Assembly: GCA_003505715.1 (NCBI GenBank) | Contig: DNXU01000351.1 | Span: 2,395-9,738 of the forward strand | DNA: 7,344 nucleotides | From: Cyanobacteria bacterium UBA8803 | GTDB taxonomy: Bacteria > Cyanobacteriota > Cyanobacteriia > Cyanobacteriales > Coleofasciculaceae | Reading direction: 5' to 3' | Shown here: piece after piece, positions 1 to 5,745 of the stretch | How positions within the stretch are numbered: the first letter of the stretch is position 1 | How the letters are laid out: each line of letters begins with the position of its first letter | Made by a program: the position numbers and the translations under genes | Notes under the pieces: model-generated | Told to the model about the DNA's origin: nothing | Seen by the model: the letters and a program-made list of their open reading frames with translations, nothing else | Database searches by the model: none

Positions 1-14
1 CTCATCCCTCATCC
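1..14. repeat. Short heptamer repeat CTCATCC at the window edge
   Basis: Two CTCATCC units lie right beside the aroH stop codon (16-18, minus strand). This is a rotation of the ATCCCTC repeat at 2861. It may continue outside the window. Confidence 0.45.
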
Positions 15-15
15 C

Positions 16-438
16 TTACCGACCCCGAGATTGCACGGCAGAGGATACAGTTGCACTCACTTCAGCCAAACTCCAATCGGGTCTTAGATTTTTAGCTTGA
101 CGAAGATAGGGATGGTAAATCTCGGCTTGTGAAACAGGGGTGTTGACATGGATCAAACACCGGATACAATGCTCTAAACTACCCTCCACATGCATCTGCT
201 GGAGGTCTAGTAAGGCAACATTCTTCCAGTGAGGGCGTTCTCGGGCGATCGCAGCTGGAAAGATTGCATCTAAGTCTCTTGTGGTCGTGAAAATAGCACT
301 AACGATCTCGTCGTAGTCGATCTGATTGTGTGCTTCCAACTCATCCAACAATTCCATCACAGCTTCTCGGATTGCGCCTTTCGTATTTTCCGAGGCCGTT
401 GTTGCTCCACGAATCGCTCGAACACGCCACTGTACCAC
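16..438 (-). CDS. aroH: Chorismate mutase, AroH class (monofunctional)
   Basis: Converts chorismate to prephenate, the first committed step to phenylalanine and tyrosine, in the cytoplasm. The 140-residue product opens with RVRAIRGATT at residues 5-14 and has LDAIFPAAIAR, HVEGSLEHCIR and YLRQAKNLRPD, which are the AroH blocks. Length is close to the Bacillus subtilis enzyme (about 127 residues). By alignment from memory, R10, R66, R93, Y111 and R119 match BsAroH Arg7, Arg63, Arg90, Tyr108 and Arg116. The position of catalytic Glu78 is Gln81 and that of Cys75 is Asp78. I chose the GTG at 438 because GGAGG (445-449) lies 6 nt upstream. An ATG at 444 abuts the same GGAGG with no spacer, and the open frame running further up to 606 overlaps sppA and has no AroH homology. 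The gene follows sppA on the same strand after 121 nt. Family assignment is sure; the exact start is an inference. Confidence 0.93.
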   Translation of the reverse strand: MVQWRVRAIRGATTASENTKGAIREAVMELLDELEAHNQIDYDEIVSAIFTTTRDLDAIFPAAIARERPHWKNVALLDLQQMHVEGSLEHCIRCLIHVNTPVSQAEIYHPYLRQAKNLRPDWSLAEVSATVSSAVQSRGR

Positions 439-444
439 TCGCAT

Positions 445-449
445 CCTCC
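445..449 (-). promoter_or_regulatory. Shine-Dalgarno site deciding the aroH start
   Basis: On the minus strand the sequence reads GGAGG, then ATGCGA, then GTG. The 6-nt spacing favours the GTG at 438 over the ATG at 444, which would have no spacer at all. Translation from GTG gives an N-terminus of (M)VQWRVRAIRGATT, which is compact and like other cyanobacterial AroH proteins as I recall them. Confidence 0.6.
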
Positions 450-559
450 GTATTTGTATTTTATTTACTTGGGTTACTGTCATCACCGCTCTAACACAGG
501 CGGGGCTTTCAGATTCGTTTACTGTAAAAAATCTTAAATTTCCAAGTTTCAAATTCCTT

Positions 560-1384
560 CTAGGGTCTATAGAGCCACAGAGGCTGACCACTAGTAGACA
601 GTTCAAATTCTAACCAATCTATTCCTGCTGATACCCCTAAAGGTATCTGGCTTTTGTTACCTGGTAGCAAACGATTCCACAAGGATTTAGGTTCCTCAAT
701 GGTCTCGCACTTGGCTTTATCGGGGTCAAGATTCGCCAGTTCTGCTGCCCAGCGACGGGCATCTTCTTCAGTGCCCAGCCGATCGACAATCCCTAATGCT
801 AGAGCTTGTTGACCTGTAAAAATTCGACCGTCGGCAAAACTTCTTACCGTTTCCACTGCTAGATTGCGACCTTCAGCAACGGTTTGCACGAACTGCTGGT
901 AACTGATATCGATCATCTCCTGAAGAATGCTCTTTTCTGATTCTGTTAGCTCGCGATCGAACGCCAGAATGTCTTTGTAGGGGCCAGACTTAATGACTTT
1001 GAAGGAAATACCGATTTTTTCTAGCAGACGCTCCAAGTTATTGCCCCGCAAAATAACACCGATACTGCCAGTAATCGTACCGGGGTTAGCCATAATATGT
1101 TCAGCACCCATCCCAATATAAACCCCCCCGGATGCCGATATGTTGCCAAAACTGGCAACAATTTTTACCTTTTCGCGCAAGCGCATGAGGGCGCTGTAGA
1201 TTTCTTGGGAATCGCCCACGGTACCGCCAGGACTGTCAATGCGTAGGAGTAAGGCTGGAAACTTCTTCTCTTCTACCGTTTTCAGAGCCTCAAGCACCCG
1301 TTTGCGGGTAGCGGTAGCGATCGCACCAGTGATTTCAATTCGAGCAATTTTTTTTCGAGATTTGGGCTTAAAAGGCCAGGGCAT
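560..1384 (-). CDS. sppA: Signal peptide peptidase SppA-like S49 serine protease, short soluble form
   Basis: A 274-residue member of peptidase family S49, which degrades cleaved signal peptides and other peptides at the membrane. The motif SASGGVYIG carries the likely nucleophile Ser85, and SGPYKDIL carries the likely general base Lys137. Their spacing of 52 residues equals that of the Ser147/Lys199 dyad of Bacillus subtilis SppA. Other S49 blocks are LLLRIDSPGGTVGDSQEIY (residues 45-63), NPGTITGSIGV (100-110) and SFADGRIFTGQQALALGIVD. No hydrophobic N-terminal anchor is visible: the chain begins MPWPFKPKSRKKIARIEI, so it is predicted cytoplasmic or peripheral, as in the short cyanobacterial and archaeal forms. 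The start is ATG without an obvious Shine-Dalgarno. aroH follows 121 nt downstream, and a divergent permease gene lies 332 nt away on the other side. The reading frame looks intact. Confidence 0.9.
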   Translation of the reverse strand: MPWPFKPKSRKKIARIEITGAIATATRKRVLEALKTVEEKKFPALLLRIDSPGGTVGDSQEIYSALMRLREKVKIVASFGNISASGGVYIGMGAEHIMANPGTITGSIGVILRGNNLERLLEKIGISFKVIKSGPYKDILAFDRELTESEKSILQEMIDISYQQFVQTVAEGRNLAVETVRSFADGRIFTGQQALALGIVDRLGTEEDARRWAAELANLDPDKAKCETIEEPKSLWNRLLPGNKSQIPLGVSAGIDWLEFELSTSGQPLWLYRP

Positions 1385-1550
1385 GAGTAGTTTCGTTATT
1401 CGTTGTCAATTGTAGGTTGGAGAAGTTGAGGTTGAGACGAAAGCAGATTGAGTACTAACTCTAGTTTGCACGATTGGCGTCTGTTTGACCGAGAAAGGGC
1501 AGTGAGGAGACAGGTACTGAGGAAAACAAACGAGAGGCTTGTCAAATTTA

Positions 1551-1566
1551 CCCATTACCCATTACC
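1551..1566. repeat. Short heptamer repeat CCCATTA (2.3 copies)
   Basis: Two perfect CCCATTA units followed by CC make a minimal STRR (short tandemly repeated repetitive sequence) of the type scattered through intergenic regions of filamentous cyanobacteria. No function is evident. Confidence 0.55.
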
Positions 1567-1627
1567 TCTTCCCTCTTCGAGACCATTGATTTCTACAGGG
1601 ATGTACTAGATAATTTTTATCATAGGC

Positions 1628-1655
1628 TTAACATAAGGTAATAATTAAGTAAAAT
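1628..1655 (+). promoter_or_regulatory. Candidate sigma-70 type promoter for the EamA gene
   Basis: TTAACA (1628-1633, 5 of 6 to TTGACA) is separated by 16 bp from TAAAAT (1650-1655, 5 of 6 to TATAAT). Transcription would begin near 1662, leaving a leader of roughly 55 nt before the ATG at 1717. The block is AT-rich, so chance matches are possible. Confidence 0.4.
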
Positions 1656-1716
1656 AATGTAAAGAATTATAAATTTTAAGACCCTGGTTGTTTTACCTAG
1701 CACCCGTAACGATCTC

Positions 1717-2820
1717 ATGCAGCTAAAAACCACTACTCAATCAACTTTCGGATTATTAGGGCTGATAGCACCTTTTTTCTTGTGGGGCACGGCCATGGTA
1801 GCGATGAAAGGGGTCATTCCCAACACGACACCCCTATTTATGGCAGGGGTGCGTTTGCTGCCAGCAGGAATTTTAGTATTGGTGGTGGCAATTCTGATGG
1901 GGCGTCCCCAGCCAAAAGGTTGGGTGGCTTGGTTGTGGATTGGCTTGTTTGCTTTGGTCGATGGCACCCTGTTTCAAGGATTTTTAGCCGAGGGGTTGGT
2001 GCGCACGAGTGCCGGTTTGGGTTCAGTCATGATTGACTCTCAACCCCTAGCTGTGGCACTACTATCAGGGTTGCTATTTGGCGAAATTATTGGGCTGTGG
2101 GGTGGTGTCGGGCTGGGGATCGGCACCTTGGGGATCAGTCTGATTGGCTTACCAGATCGTTGGATTTTCAATATTCTTCAGGGAAATTTGTCCTCATTAG
2201 AAATCAGCGGGCAGCAATTGATGCAAAATGGTGAGTGGCTGATGCTGTTGGCTTCGCTGTCGATGGCAGTGGGAACGGTAATGATTCGGTATGTCAGCCG
2301 ATACGCTGACCCAGTTACCGCTACTGGCTGGCATATGATTTTGGGTGGACTGCCCTTGTTTACCCTCTCAGGTATCTGGGAATCTCAACAGTGGGTAAAT
2401 ATTGACCTAGCAGGCTGGATCGCCTTGAGTTACTCGACCATTTTTGGTAGTGCGATCGCCTACGGTCTCTTTTTCTACTTTGCCTCTAGTGGTAATCTCA
2501 CCAGTTTGAGTGCCTTAACCTTTCTCACCCCGGTATTCGCCCTGTTGTTTGGCAAGCTGTTTTTGTCAGAGGTCTTGAGTCCCCTCCAGTGGAGCGGCGT
2601 CTGTTTAACCTTAGTCAGCATCTTTTTGATCAATCAGCGTGAAGAACTAGGCTCTAAGTGGCAATCTATACTCCCCAAGCCAAGAGACCTAGAGCCTCAC
2701 ACACTAGTACCTGAATCCACCACCCAGAGCGCTCCCCTGCTGGAGGAGTCCCAGTCTGGGATATTAGCCCCTCTCCCACTCCAAATACAAGAATCTGAAA
2801 GCGAAATTTTAAGCAACTAG
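1717..2820 (+). CDS. EamA/DMT-superfamily permease (RhaT/YdcZ-like) with hydrophilic C-terminal tail
   Basis: A 367-residue integral membrane protein of the drug/metabolite transporter superfamily. Two EamA repeats are visible: about residues 12-145, opening with LIAPFFLWGTAMVAMKG, and about 173-306, ending with TFLTPVFALLFGKLFLSE and a last hydrophobic segment around 290-305. This predicts about ten transmembrane helices. The conserved FFLWGTAMV at the start of the first repeat and the P-F-A-L-L-F-G block in helix 9 are typical of the family. Members export or import small metabolites such as amino acids, but the substrate cannot be read from sequence. Residues 307-367 form a hydrophilic, Pro/Ser/Glu-rich tail beyond the usual family length of about 300, probably cytosolic. 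The start is ATG without a clear Shine-Dalgarno. The gene appears monocistronic: its own promoter lies upstream, a hairpin follows its stop, and a long spacer comes next. Confidence 0.88.
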   Translation: MQLKTTTQSTFGLLGLIAPFFLWGTAMVAMKGVIPNTTPLFMAGVRLLPAGILVLVVAILMGRPQPKGWVAWLWIGLFALVDGTLFQGFLAEGLVRTSAGLGSVMIDSQPLAVALLSGLLFGEIIGLWGGVGLGIGTLGISLIGLPDRWIFNILQGNLSSLEISGQQLMQNGEWLMLLASLSMAVGTVMIRYVSRYADPVTATGWHMILGGLPLFTLSGIWESQQWVNIDLAGWIALSYSTIFGSAIAYGLFFYFASSGNLTSLSALTFLTPVFALLFGKLFLSEVLSPLQWSGVCLTLVSIFLINQREELGSKWQSILPKPRDLEPHTLVPESTTQSAPLLEESQSGILAPLPLQIQESESEILSN

Positions 2821-2836
2821 CTTCAATAACCGTTGG

Positions 2837-2867
2837 GAGGGATAAATCTCAACACCATTTATCCCTC
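2837..2867 (+). terminator. Hairpin after the EamA gene, possible terminator
   Basis: GAGGGATAAAT (2837-2847) and ATTTATCCCTC (2857-2867) are perfect 11-bp inverted arms around a 9-nt loop, 17 nt after the stop codon. There is no T-run directly downstream, so it may act as a weak terminator or as a 3'-end stabiliser. The right arm merges with a heptamer repeat, so the hairpin may have grown out of that repeat. Confidence 0.45.
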
Positions 2868-2878
2868 ATCCCTCATCC
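2861..2878. repeat. Short heptamer repeat ATCCCTC
   Basis: Two perfect ATCCCTC units plus ATCC. The same motif occurs in the first 14 nt of the window as CTCATCC twice, just beyond the aroH stop, so it is a dispersed intergenic STRR. Confidence 0.5.
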
Positions 2879-2901
2879 TTAAAATTAGAGTTTAAAAGCA
2901 T

Positions 2902-2933
2902 TTGATAGACTAGGCGAGATAGGTTACTATACT
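2902..2933 (+). promoter_or_regulatory. Candidate promoter for the PG-binding/HEAT gene with overlapping dyad
   Basis: TTGATA (2902-2907, 5 of 6) precedes TACTAT (2925-2930) at 17 bp, or TATACT (2928-2933, 5 of 6) at 20 bp. An imperfect palindrome covers the -10: left arm GCGAGATAG (2914-2922), right arm CTATACTCGC (2927-2936), with one unpaired base and a GTTA centre. A repressor or activator could bind there. The match is suggestive only. Confidence 0.35.
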
Positions 2934-3101
2934 CGCAAATCTGTTGGCTGGAGAGTAAAATCGAAGATTTTAGATCGTAGACTGAAATACTGGGATTTGA
3001 GCTAGTCTCATGCTCTCCCTTTCCCCCTGGCAAGGTAAAACGGGATCTTCTCCCATATGGAAAGAAGTTATTGCGAAAGCAGGCTGTCTATGAACTCTCT
3101 A

Positions 3102-3154
3102 CCTTCTGTTATAAATTCCCCTCCCGTTAAGCTTCGCCATAACAGGAGGGGAAT
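3102..3154 (+). promoter_or_regulatory. Mutually exclusive hairpins in the leader of the PG-binding/HEAT gene
   Basis: Hairpin A pairs 3115-3129 (ATTCCCCTCCCGTTA) with 3140-3154 (TAACAGGAGGGGAAT), 15 positions with a single C-A mismatch and a 10-nt loop. On minus-strand RNA that mismatch becomes a G-U pair. Hairpin B pairs 3102-3112 (CCTTCTGTTAT) with 3139-3149 (ATAACAGGAGG), 11 pairs with one G-U. Both use the same 3' segment, so only one can form at a time, as in attenuators and riboswitch expression platforms. No known riboswitch core was recognised. It could alternatively be a dispersed palindromic repeat. Confidence 0.4.
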
Positions 3155-3155
3155 G

Positions 3156-3196
3156 CCATTATTGAATTGGAGTGAAATAAAAATAGCCAATAATGG
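3156..3196 (+). promoter_or_regulatory. Second leader hairpin just before the PG-binding/HEAT start
   Basis: CCATTATTG (3156-3164) and CAATAATGG (3188-3196) are perfect 9-bp inverted arms around a 23-nt loop. Within it ATTGG (3166-3170) could instead pair with CCAAT (3187-3191). The element starts 1 nt after hairpin A and ends 27 nt before the ATG, so it could influence translation. Confidence 0.35.
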
Positions 3197-3223
3197 TTAC
3201 CTCTTTAACTCGCTGATTGTTTT

Positions 3224-4522
3224 ATGACTCGCCATTGTCCCCCTGTACTTCTAGTTGCCTGTGCCACTTGCCTGGGCTGGTCTGTGGGCGTCAGTTACCC
3301 CCCTGGATTAGAGCCAGCGATCGCCCATTTAGCGGTGAACTTCCCTGATGGCTCTGTTTTAGTGGCTCAGTCGCCGACTGATGCAACCGCCGATCGACAG
3401 ATCCTTAAAGTTGGCAGCCAGGGAGAAGCAGTTAGCGAATTGCAAAACCAGCTGAAGCAGCTAGGTCACTATGACGGCGAAGTGGATGGCTTTTATGGGA
3501 AAACTACCCAGCTTGCTGTCGCCAAATTCCAAAAATCTATTGGTCTAGCAGTGGATGGTGTTAGTGGCCCTACTACCAGGAGTCGCTTGCAAACCGCCGC
3601 AGCGGCAAAATCTAAGCCAGCACCCAAAGATACTCCCAAACCTGAAACTAAAGGCAAAAAAGCTGGAACGCCTAACTCTAAGAAGAAACTGCTGTTTTTG
3701 CTAGCAGGTGCAGGCGCGACCCTTTGTGCCTTCGGAGGTGGGTTATTCCTTTTGATCAAGTTGTTAGACTCCAAAAAAACAGTAAAACCTTCCTCCCAGC
3801 TAGATAAACAAGATGGAGCTAGCCCAGGCTTTACAGCCAAGAGGTTGGAACCTCAATCTGACTTGGTAGATGCCACAAACCATGGGCTAGAAACTCTCGC
3901 TGACCCCATCGCTCCAGAATCTTATGCCAATGGTCACAACTCTTCAGCTTTGACGATTTCCAGCCAAAATCCTGCGGAAACTCCCTCAGATCTTCAGAAT
4001 TCAGAGAATAACGCACTAGTTAAAAAAAAGAGCCGTCACTCCAAAGTGAATGTTGTTAGTGCCTTAATCAAAGACTTACAGGACGAAGACCCGCAGAAGC
4101 GACGCAAAGCGATATGGGAATTGGCACAAAGGGGAGATTCTAGGGCAGTACAACCCTTAGTCGATTTAATGCTAGATGCGGATTCTAAGCAGCGCAGCTT
4201 AATTTTAGAAGCGCTATCCCAAATTGGGATTAAAACCCTTAACCCCATGAACAGAGCCTTAGCTCTCTCTTTACAAGATGGCAATCCTGAGGTGCGTAAA
4301 AATGCCATTCGGGATCTAACGCTAATTTACGAATTGGTAGCTCAGATTGTGCAGATGTTGAACTATGCCACAGATGACCCCGATCCAGAGGTTCAGGAAA
4401 CAGCCCGCTGGGCCATGAGCCAGTTAGATCGGATTCGCGGCCCATCTACTGTCAACACTTTGCCTCCTGCCTCAAGTCCCCTAAGTTTCTCAGAAAACCA
4501 GCGCAAAGAACCTCCACAATAA
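3224..4522 (+). CDS. Peptidoglycan-binding / transmembrane / HEAT-repeat protein
   Basis: A 432-residue protein with a mixed architecture. Residues 1-25 form a short hydrophobic N-terminal segment, probably a signal peptide or anchor; a region around 44-50 (SVLVAQS) could hold a cleavage site. Residues 60-123 are a PG_binding_1 domain (ILKVGSQGEAVSELQNQLKQ, GEVDGFYGKTT, VDGVSGPTTRSRL). A Lys/Pro-rich linker (128-155) leads to a clear transmembrane helix at about 156-180, flanked by KKK and K residues. A low-complexity stretch (184-272) precedes four HEAT-like helical repeats at about 275-405 (ALIKDLQDEDPQKRRKAIWE and following). This suggests a wall-binding module in the periplasm and a protein-interaction scaffold in the cytoplasm, so a trans-envelope adaptor. 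That topology is inferred. No catalytic motif is seen. Its leader is long and structured; the glycosyltransferase follows 128 nt downstream, possibly co-transcribed. Confidence 0.8.
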   Translation: MTRHCPPVLLVACATCLGWSVGVSYPPGLEPAIAHLAVNFPDGSVLVAQSPTDATADRQILKVGSQGEAVSELQNQLKQLGHYDGEVDGFYGKTTQLAVAKFQKSIGLAVDGVSGPTTRSRLQTAAAAKSKPAPKDTPKPETKGKKAGTPNSKKKLLFLLAGAGATLCAFGGGLFLLIKLLDSKKTVKPSSQLDKQDGASPGFTAKRLEPQSDLVDATNHGLETLADPIAPESYANGHNSSALTISSQNPAETPSDLQNSENNALVKKKSRHSKVNVVSALIKDLQDEDPQKRRKAIWELAQRGDSRAVQPLVDLMLDADSKQRSLILEALSQIGIKTLNPMNRALALSLQDGNPEVRKNAIRDLTLIYELVAQIVQMLNYATDDPDPEVQETARWAMSQLDRIRGPSTVNTLPPASSPLSFSENQRKEPPQ

Positions 4523-4524
4523 AA

Positions 4525-4591
4525 TTTGTTGTTTGTTGTTTGTTGTTTGTTGTTTGTTGTTTGTTGTTTGTTGTTTGTTGTTTGTTGTTTG
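4525..4591. repeat. Heptamer array TTTGTTG, 9.6 perfect copies
   Basis: Nine perfect TTTGTTG units (4525-4587) plus TTTG, beginning 2 nt after the stop codon of the PG-binding/HEAT gene. The unit contains no stop codon in any frame on either strand, so it creates spurious open frames on both strands. A perfect 67-bp array implies recent expansion or strong homogenisation, and the copy number is expected to vary between strains. Confidence 0.95.
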
Positions 4592-4593
4592 CT

Positions 4594-4663
4594 AATCACC
4601 AATCACCAATCACCAATCACCAATCACCAATCACCAATTACCAATTACCCATGACCAATCACC
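4594..4663. repeat. Heptamer array AATCACC, ten units with variants, carrying the glycosyltransferase start
   Basis: Six AATCACC units (4594-4635), two AATTACC (4636-4649), one degenerate CATGACC (4650-4656) and a final AATCACC (4657-4663), all in register. It follows the TTTGTTG array after a 2-nt gap. The degenerate unit supplies the ATG of the downstream glycosyltransferase, and the last unit encodes part of its N-terminus. Confidence 0.92.
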
Positions 4664-5745
4664 ATTCTCTTAGGCTACTATTTGTCTCTAATCCCATTGG
4701 GCCGTTGGGTTCGGGATTGGGGGGTGGTGTTGAATTAACCTTGCGCAATATCGCTACGGAATTGGGGCGGCGGGGTCATCGACTCACTATTGTGGCAACT
4801 CAAGGATCTTTGGATTGGGGTATGTTGTTGGTTGAGATTGCTGGTACTCCCCAAATGAGTGCTCAAACTCAAGGGCGAGATGCCCCAACTATCATCCCGG
4901 CGTCGTCTGTGTTAGCTAAGTTTTGGGACTATGTGCGGCAGGTTCAAACGGAGTTTGACTTGATTGTTAACTTTGCTTATGATTGGTTGCCGTTCTACCT
5001 GACACCATTTTTAACCTGTCCGGTTGCCCACTTAGTTAGTATGGGTTCGCTGACAACAGCCATGGATGAGATTATTGAGCAGGTGGCTGTGAAGTTTCCC
5101 GGTACTATTGGCGTCCACTCTCAAGCACAGGCAGCAACTTTTACGTTTGGCGATCGCTGTCGCTGTGTGAAAAATGGCATTGATTTATCCCTGTATGAAT
5201 TTTGTGGGGAACCTGAACCGAGTATGGGATGGGTGGGACGAATTGCACCAGAAAAGGGGTTAGAAGATGCGGTAGCGGCATCTCAGTTGACAGGCATACC
5301 TCTGAAAATTATGGGTTTCTTGCAACATGAAGAGTATTGGCAGCAGATTCTTCGTGATTATCCAGACGCTCCGATCACATACGAGGGGTTTCTGTCCACA
5401 GCTGAACTACAGCAACGTTTGCGTAGGTGTCGGGCGCTGTTAATGACACCCCGTTGGGTGGAAGCTTTTGGTAATGTGGCAATTGAAGCACTTGCCTGTG
5501 GTGTGCCAGTGATCGCTTACCGTCGTGGTGGCCCTGCGGAAATTATTGAGGATGGGAAAACTGGCTTTTTGGTAGAACCTGATTCTGTGGCTGGATTGGT
5601 TGAGGCGATGGGCAAGGTGAATGAAATTGACCGCTATGCCTGTCGTCAGCGGGTAGAAGAGGAATACTCTACCACAGCAATGGGCGATCGTATGGAGCAG
5701 TGGTTCTACGATATTTGTTCCAGGAATAAGGGATTCCTGATGTAG
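4651..5745 (+). CDS. GT4-family glycosyltransferase, possibly UDP-glucose:tetrahydrobiopterin glucosyltransferase
   Basis: A 364-residue GT-B fold enzyme. The N-terminal Rossmann half has LLFVSNPIGPLGSGLGGGVE (residues 9-28), with the glycine-rich acceptor loop. The C-terminal half has GWVGRIAPEKG (193-203; Arg197 and Lys202 are likely nucleotide-sugar phosphate contacts) and the retaining GT4 E-x7-E pair Glu271/Glu279 within VEAFGNVAIEALACGVPVIA, followed by RRGGPAEII. Overall wording, especially GPLGSG.GGGVELTL, NFAYDWLP and HLVSMGSL, resembles from memory the cyanobacterial enzyme that glucosylates tetrahydrobiopterin; a sugar-lipid or polysaccharide role remains possible. I start at ATG 4651. 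The open frame extends up to a TTG at 4540, but that part is only heptamer repeat. No Shine-Dalgarno is visible. The last residues (about GFLM) overlap a DUF4058 remnant in another frame, so the native C-terminus may have been altered slightly. Confidence 0.87.
   Translation: MTNHHSLRLLFVSNPIGPLGSGLGGGVELTLRNIATELGRRGHRLTIVATQGSLDWGMLLVEIAGTPQMSAQTQGRDAPTIIPASSVLAKFWDYVRQVQTEFDLIVNFAYDWLPFYLTPFLTCPVAHLVSMGSLTTAMDEIIEQVAVKFPGTIGVHSQAQAATFTFGDRCRCVKNGIDLSLYEFCGEPEPSMGWVGRIAPEKGLEDAVAASQLTGIPLKIMGFLQHEEYWQQILRDYPDAPITYEGFLSTAELQQRLRRCRALLMTPRWVEAFGNVAIEALACGVPVIAYRRGGPAEIIEDGKTGFLVEPDSVAGLVEAMGKVNEIDRYACRQRVEEEYSTTAMGDRMEQWFYDICSRNKGFLM

Larger units (their letters stand above)
1385..1716. other. 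Divergent intergenic region between sppA and the EamA permease gene
   Basis: This 332-nt stretch separates two divergently transcribed genes and must hold both sets of promoters. I see no plausible small gene in it. It contains a short CCCATTA tandem repeat (1551-1566) and a strongly AT-rich block (about 1610-1680) with a good candidate promoter for the plus-strand gene. For sppA, a perfect minus-strand TATAAT lies at 1671-1666, but its -35 region is poor. A TTGACA near the sppA start (plus 1404-1409, minus sense) lacks a matching -10. Confidence 0.6.
2821..3223. other. 403-nt spacer with promoter and multiple hairpins (putative structured leader)
   Basis: No gene or pseudogene fragment was recognised here. 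From left to right it holds a perfect 11-bp hairpin just after the EamA stop, an ATCCCTC heptamer repeat, a candidate promoter with a dyad over its -10, and a possible three-arm fold (2950-3018). Two alternative overlapping hairpins (3102-3154) and a further hairpin (3156-3196) end 27 nt before the downstream ATG. If the promoter is real, the 5' leader would be about 285 nt, unusually long for a bacterial gene. Confidence 0.55.

Noticed and set aside
439..606. Long N-terminal extension of aroH up to 606
   Set aside because: It overlaps the 3' end of sppA, has no AroH similarity, and a good Shine-Dalgarno supports the start at 438.
326..613. Plus-strand open frames opposite aroH
   Set aside because: Shadow frames antisense to aroH with no recognisable domain.
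1404..1409. TTGACA as a -35 box for sppA
   Set aside because: It is only about 20 nt from the ATG, and no -10 hexamer fits at normal spacing.
3251..3262. Lipobox LVAC at the N-terminus of the PG-binding/HEAT protein
   Set aside because: Cys13 comes too early: the preceding hydrophobic stretch is very short and follows two prolines, so a lipoprotein signal is unlikely.
3493..4445. Minus-strand open frames within the PG-binding/HEAT gene
   Set aside because: Antisense shadows of a gene with clear domains on the plus strand.
4393..4602. Minus-strand open frame across the TTTGTTG array
   Set aside because: Composed largely of repeat-encoded Asn/Lys/Gln/Thr; antisense to real coding sequence and without homology.
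4540..4650. N-terminal extension of the glycosyltransferase from a TTG at 4540
   Set aside because: The extension is translated heptamer repeat (LFVVCCL and NHQSPIT periods). The repeats lack stops in every frame, so the open frame is an artefact; the conserved protein begins after ATG 4651.
4525..4663. CRISPR array
   Set aside because: Repeat units are 7 bp and directly tandem with no spacers; no cas genes nearby. These are STRRs.
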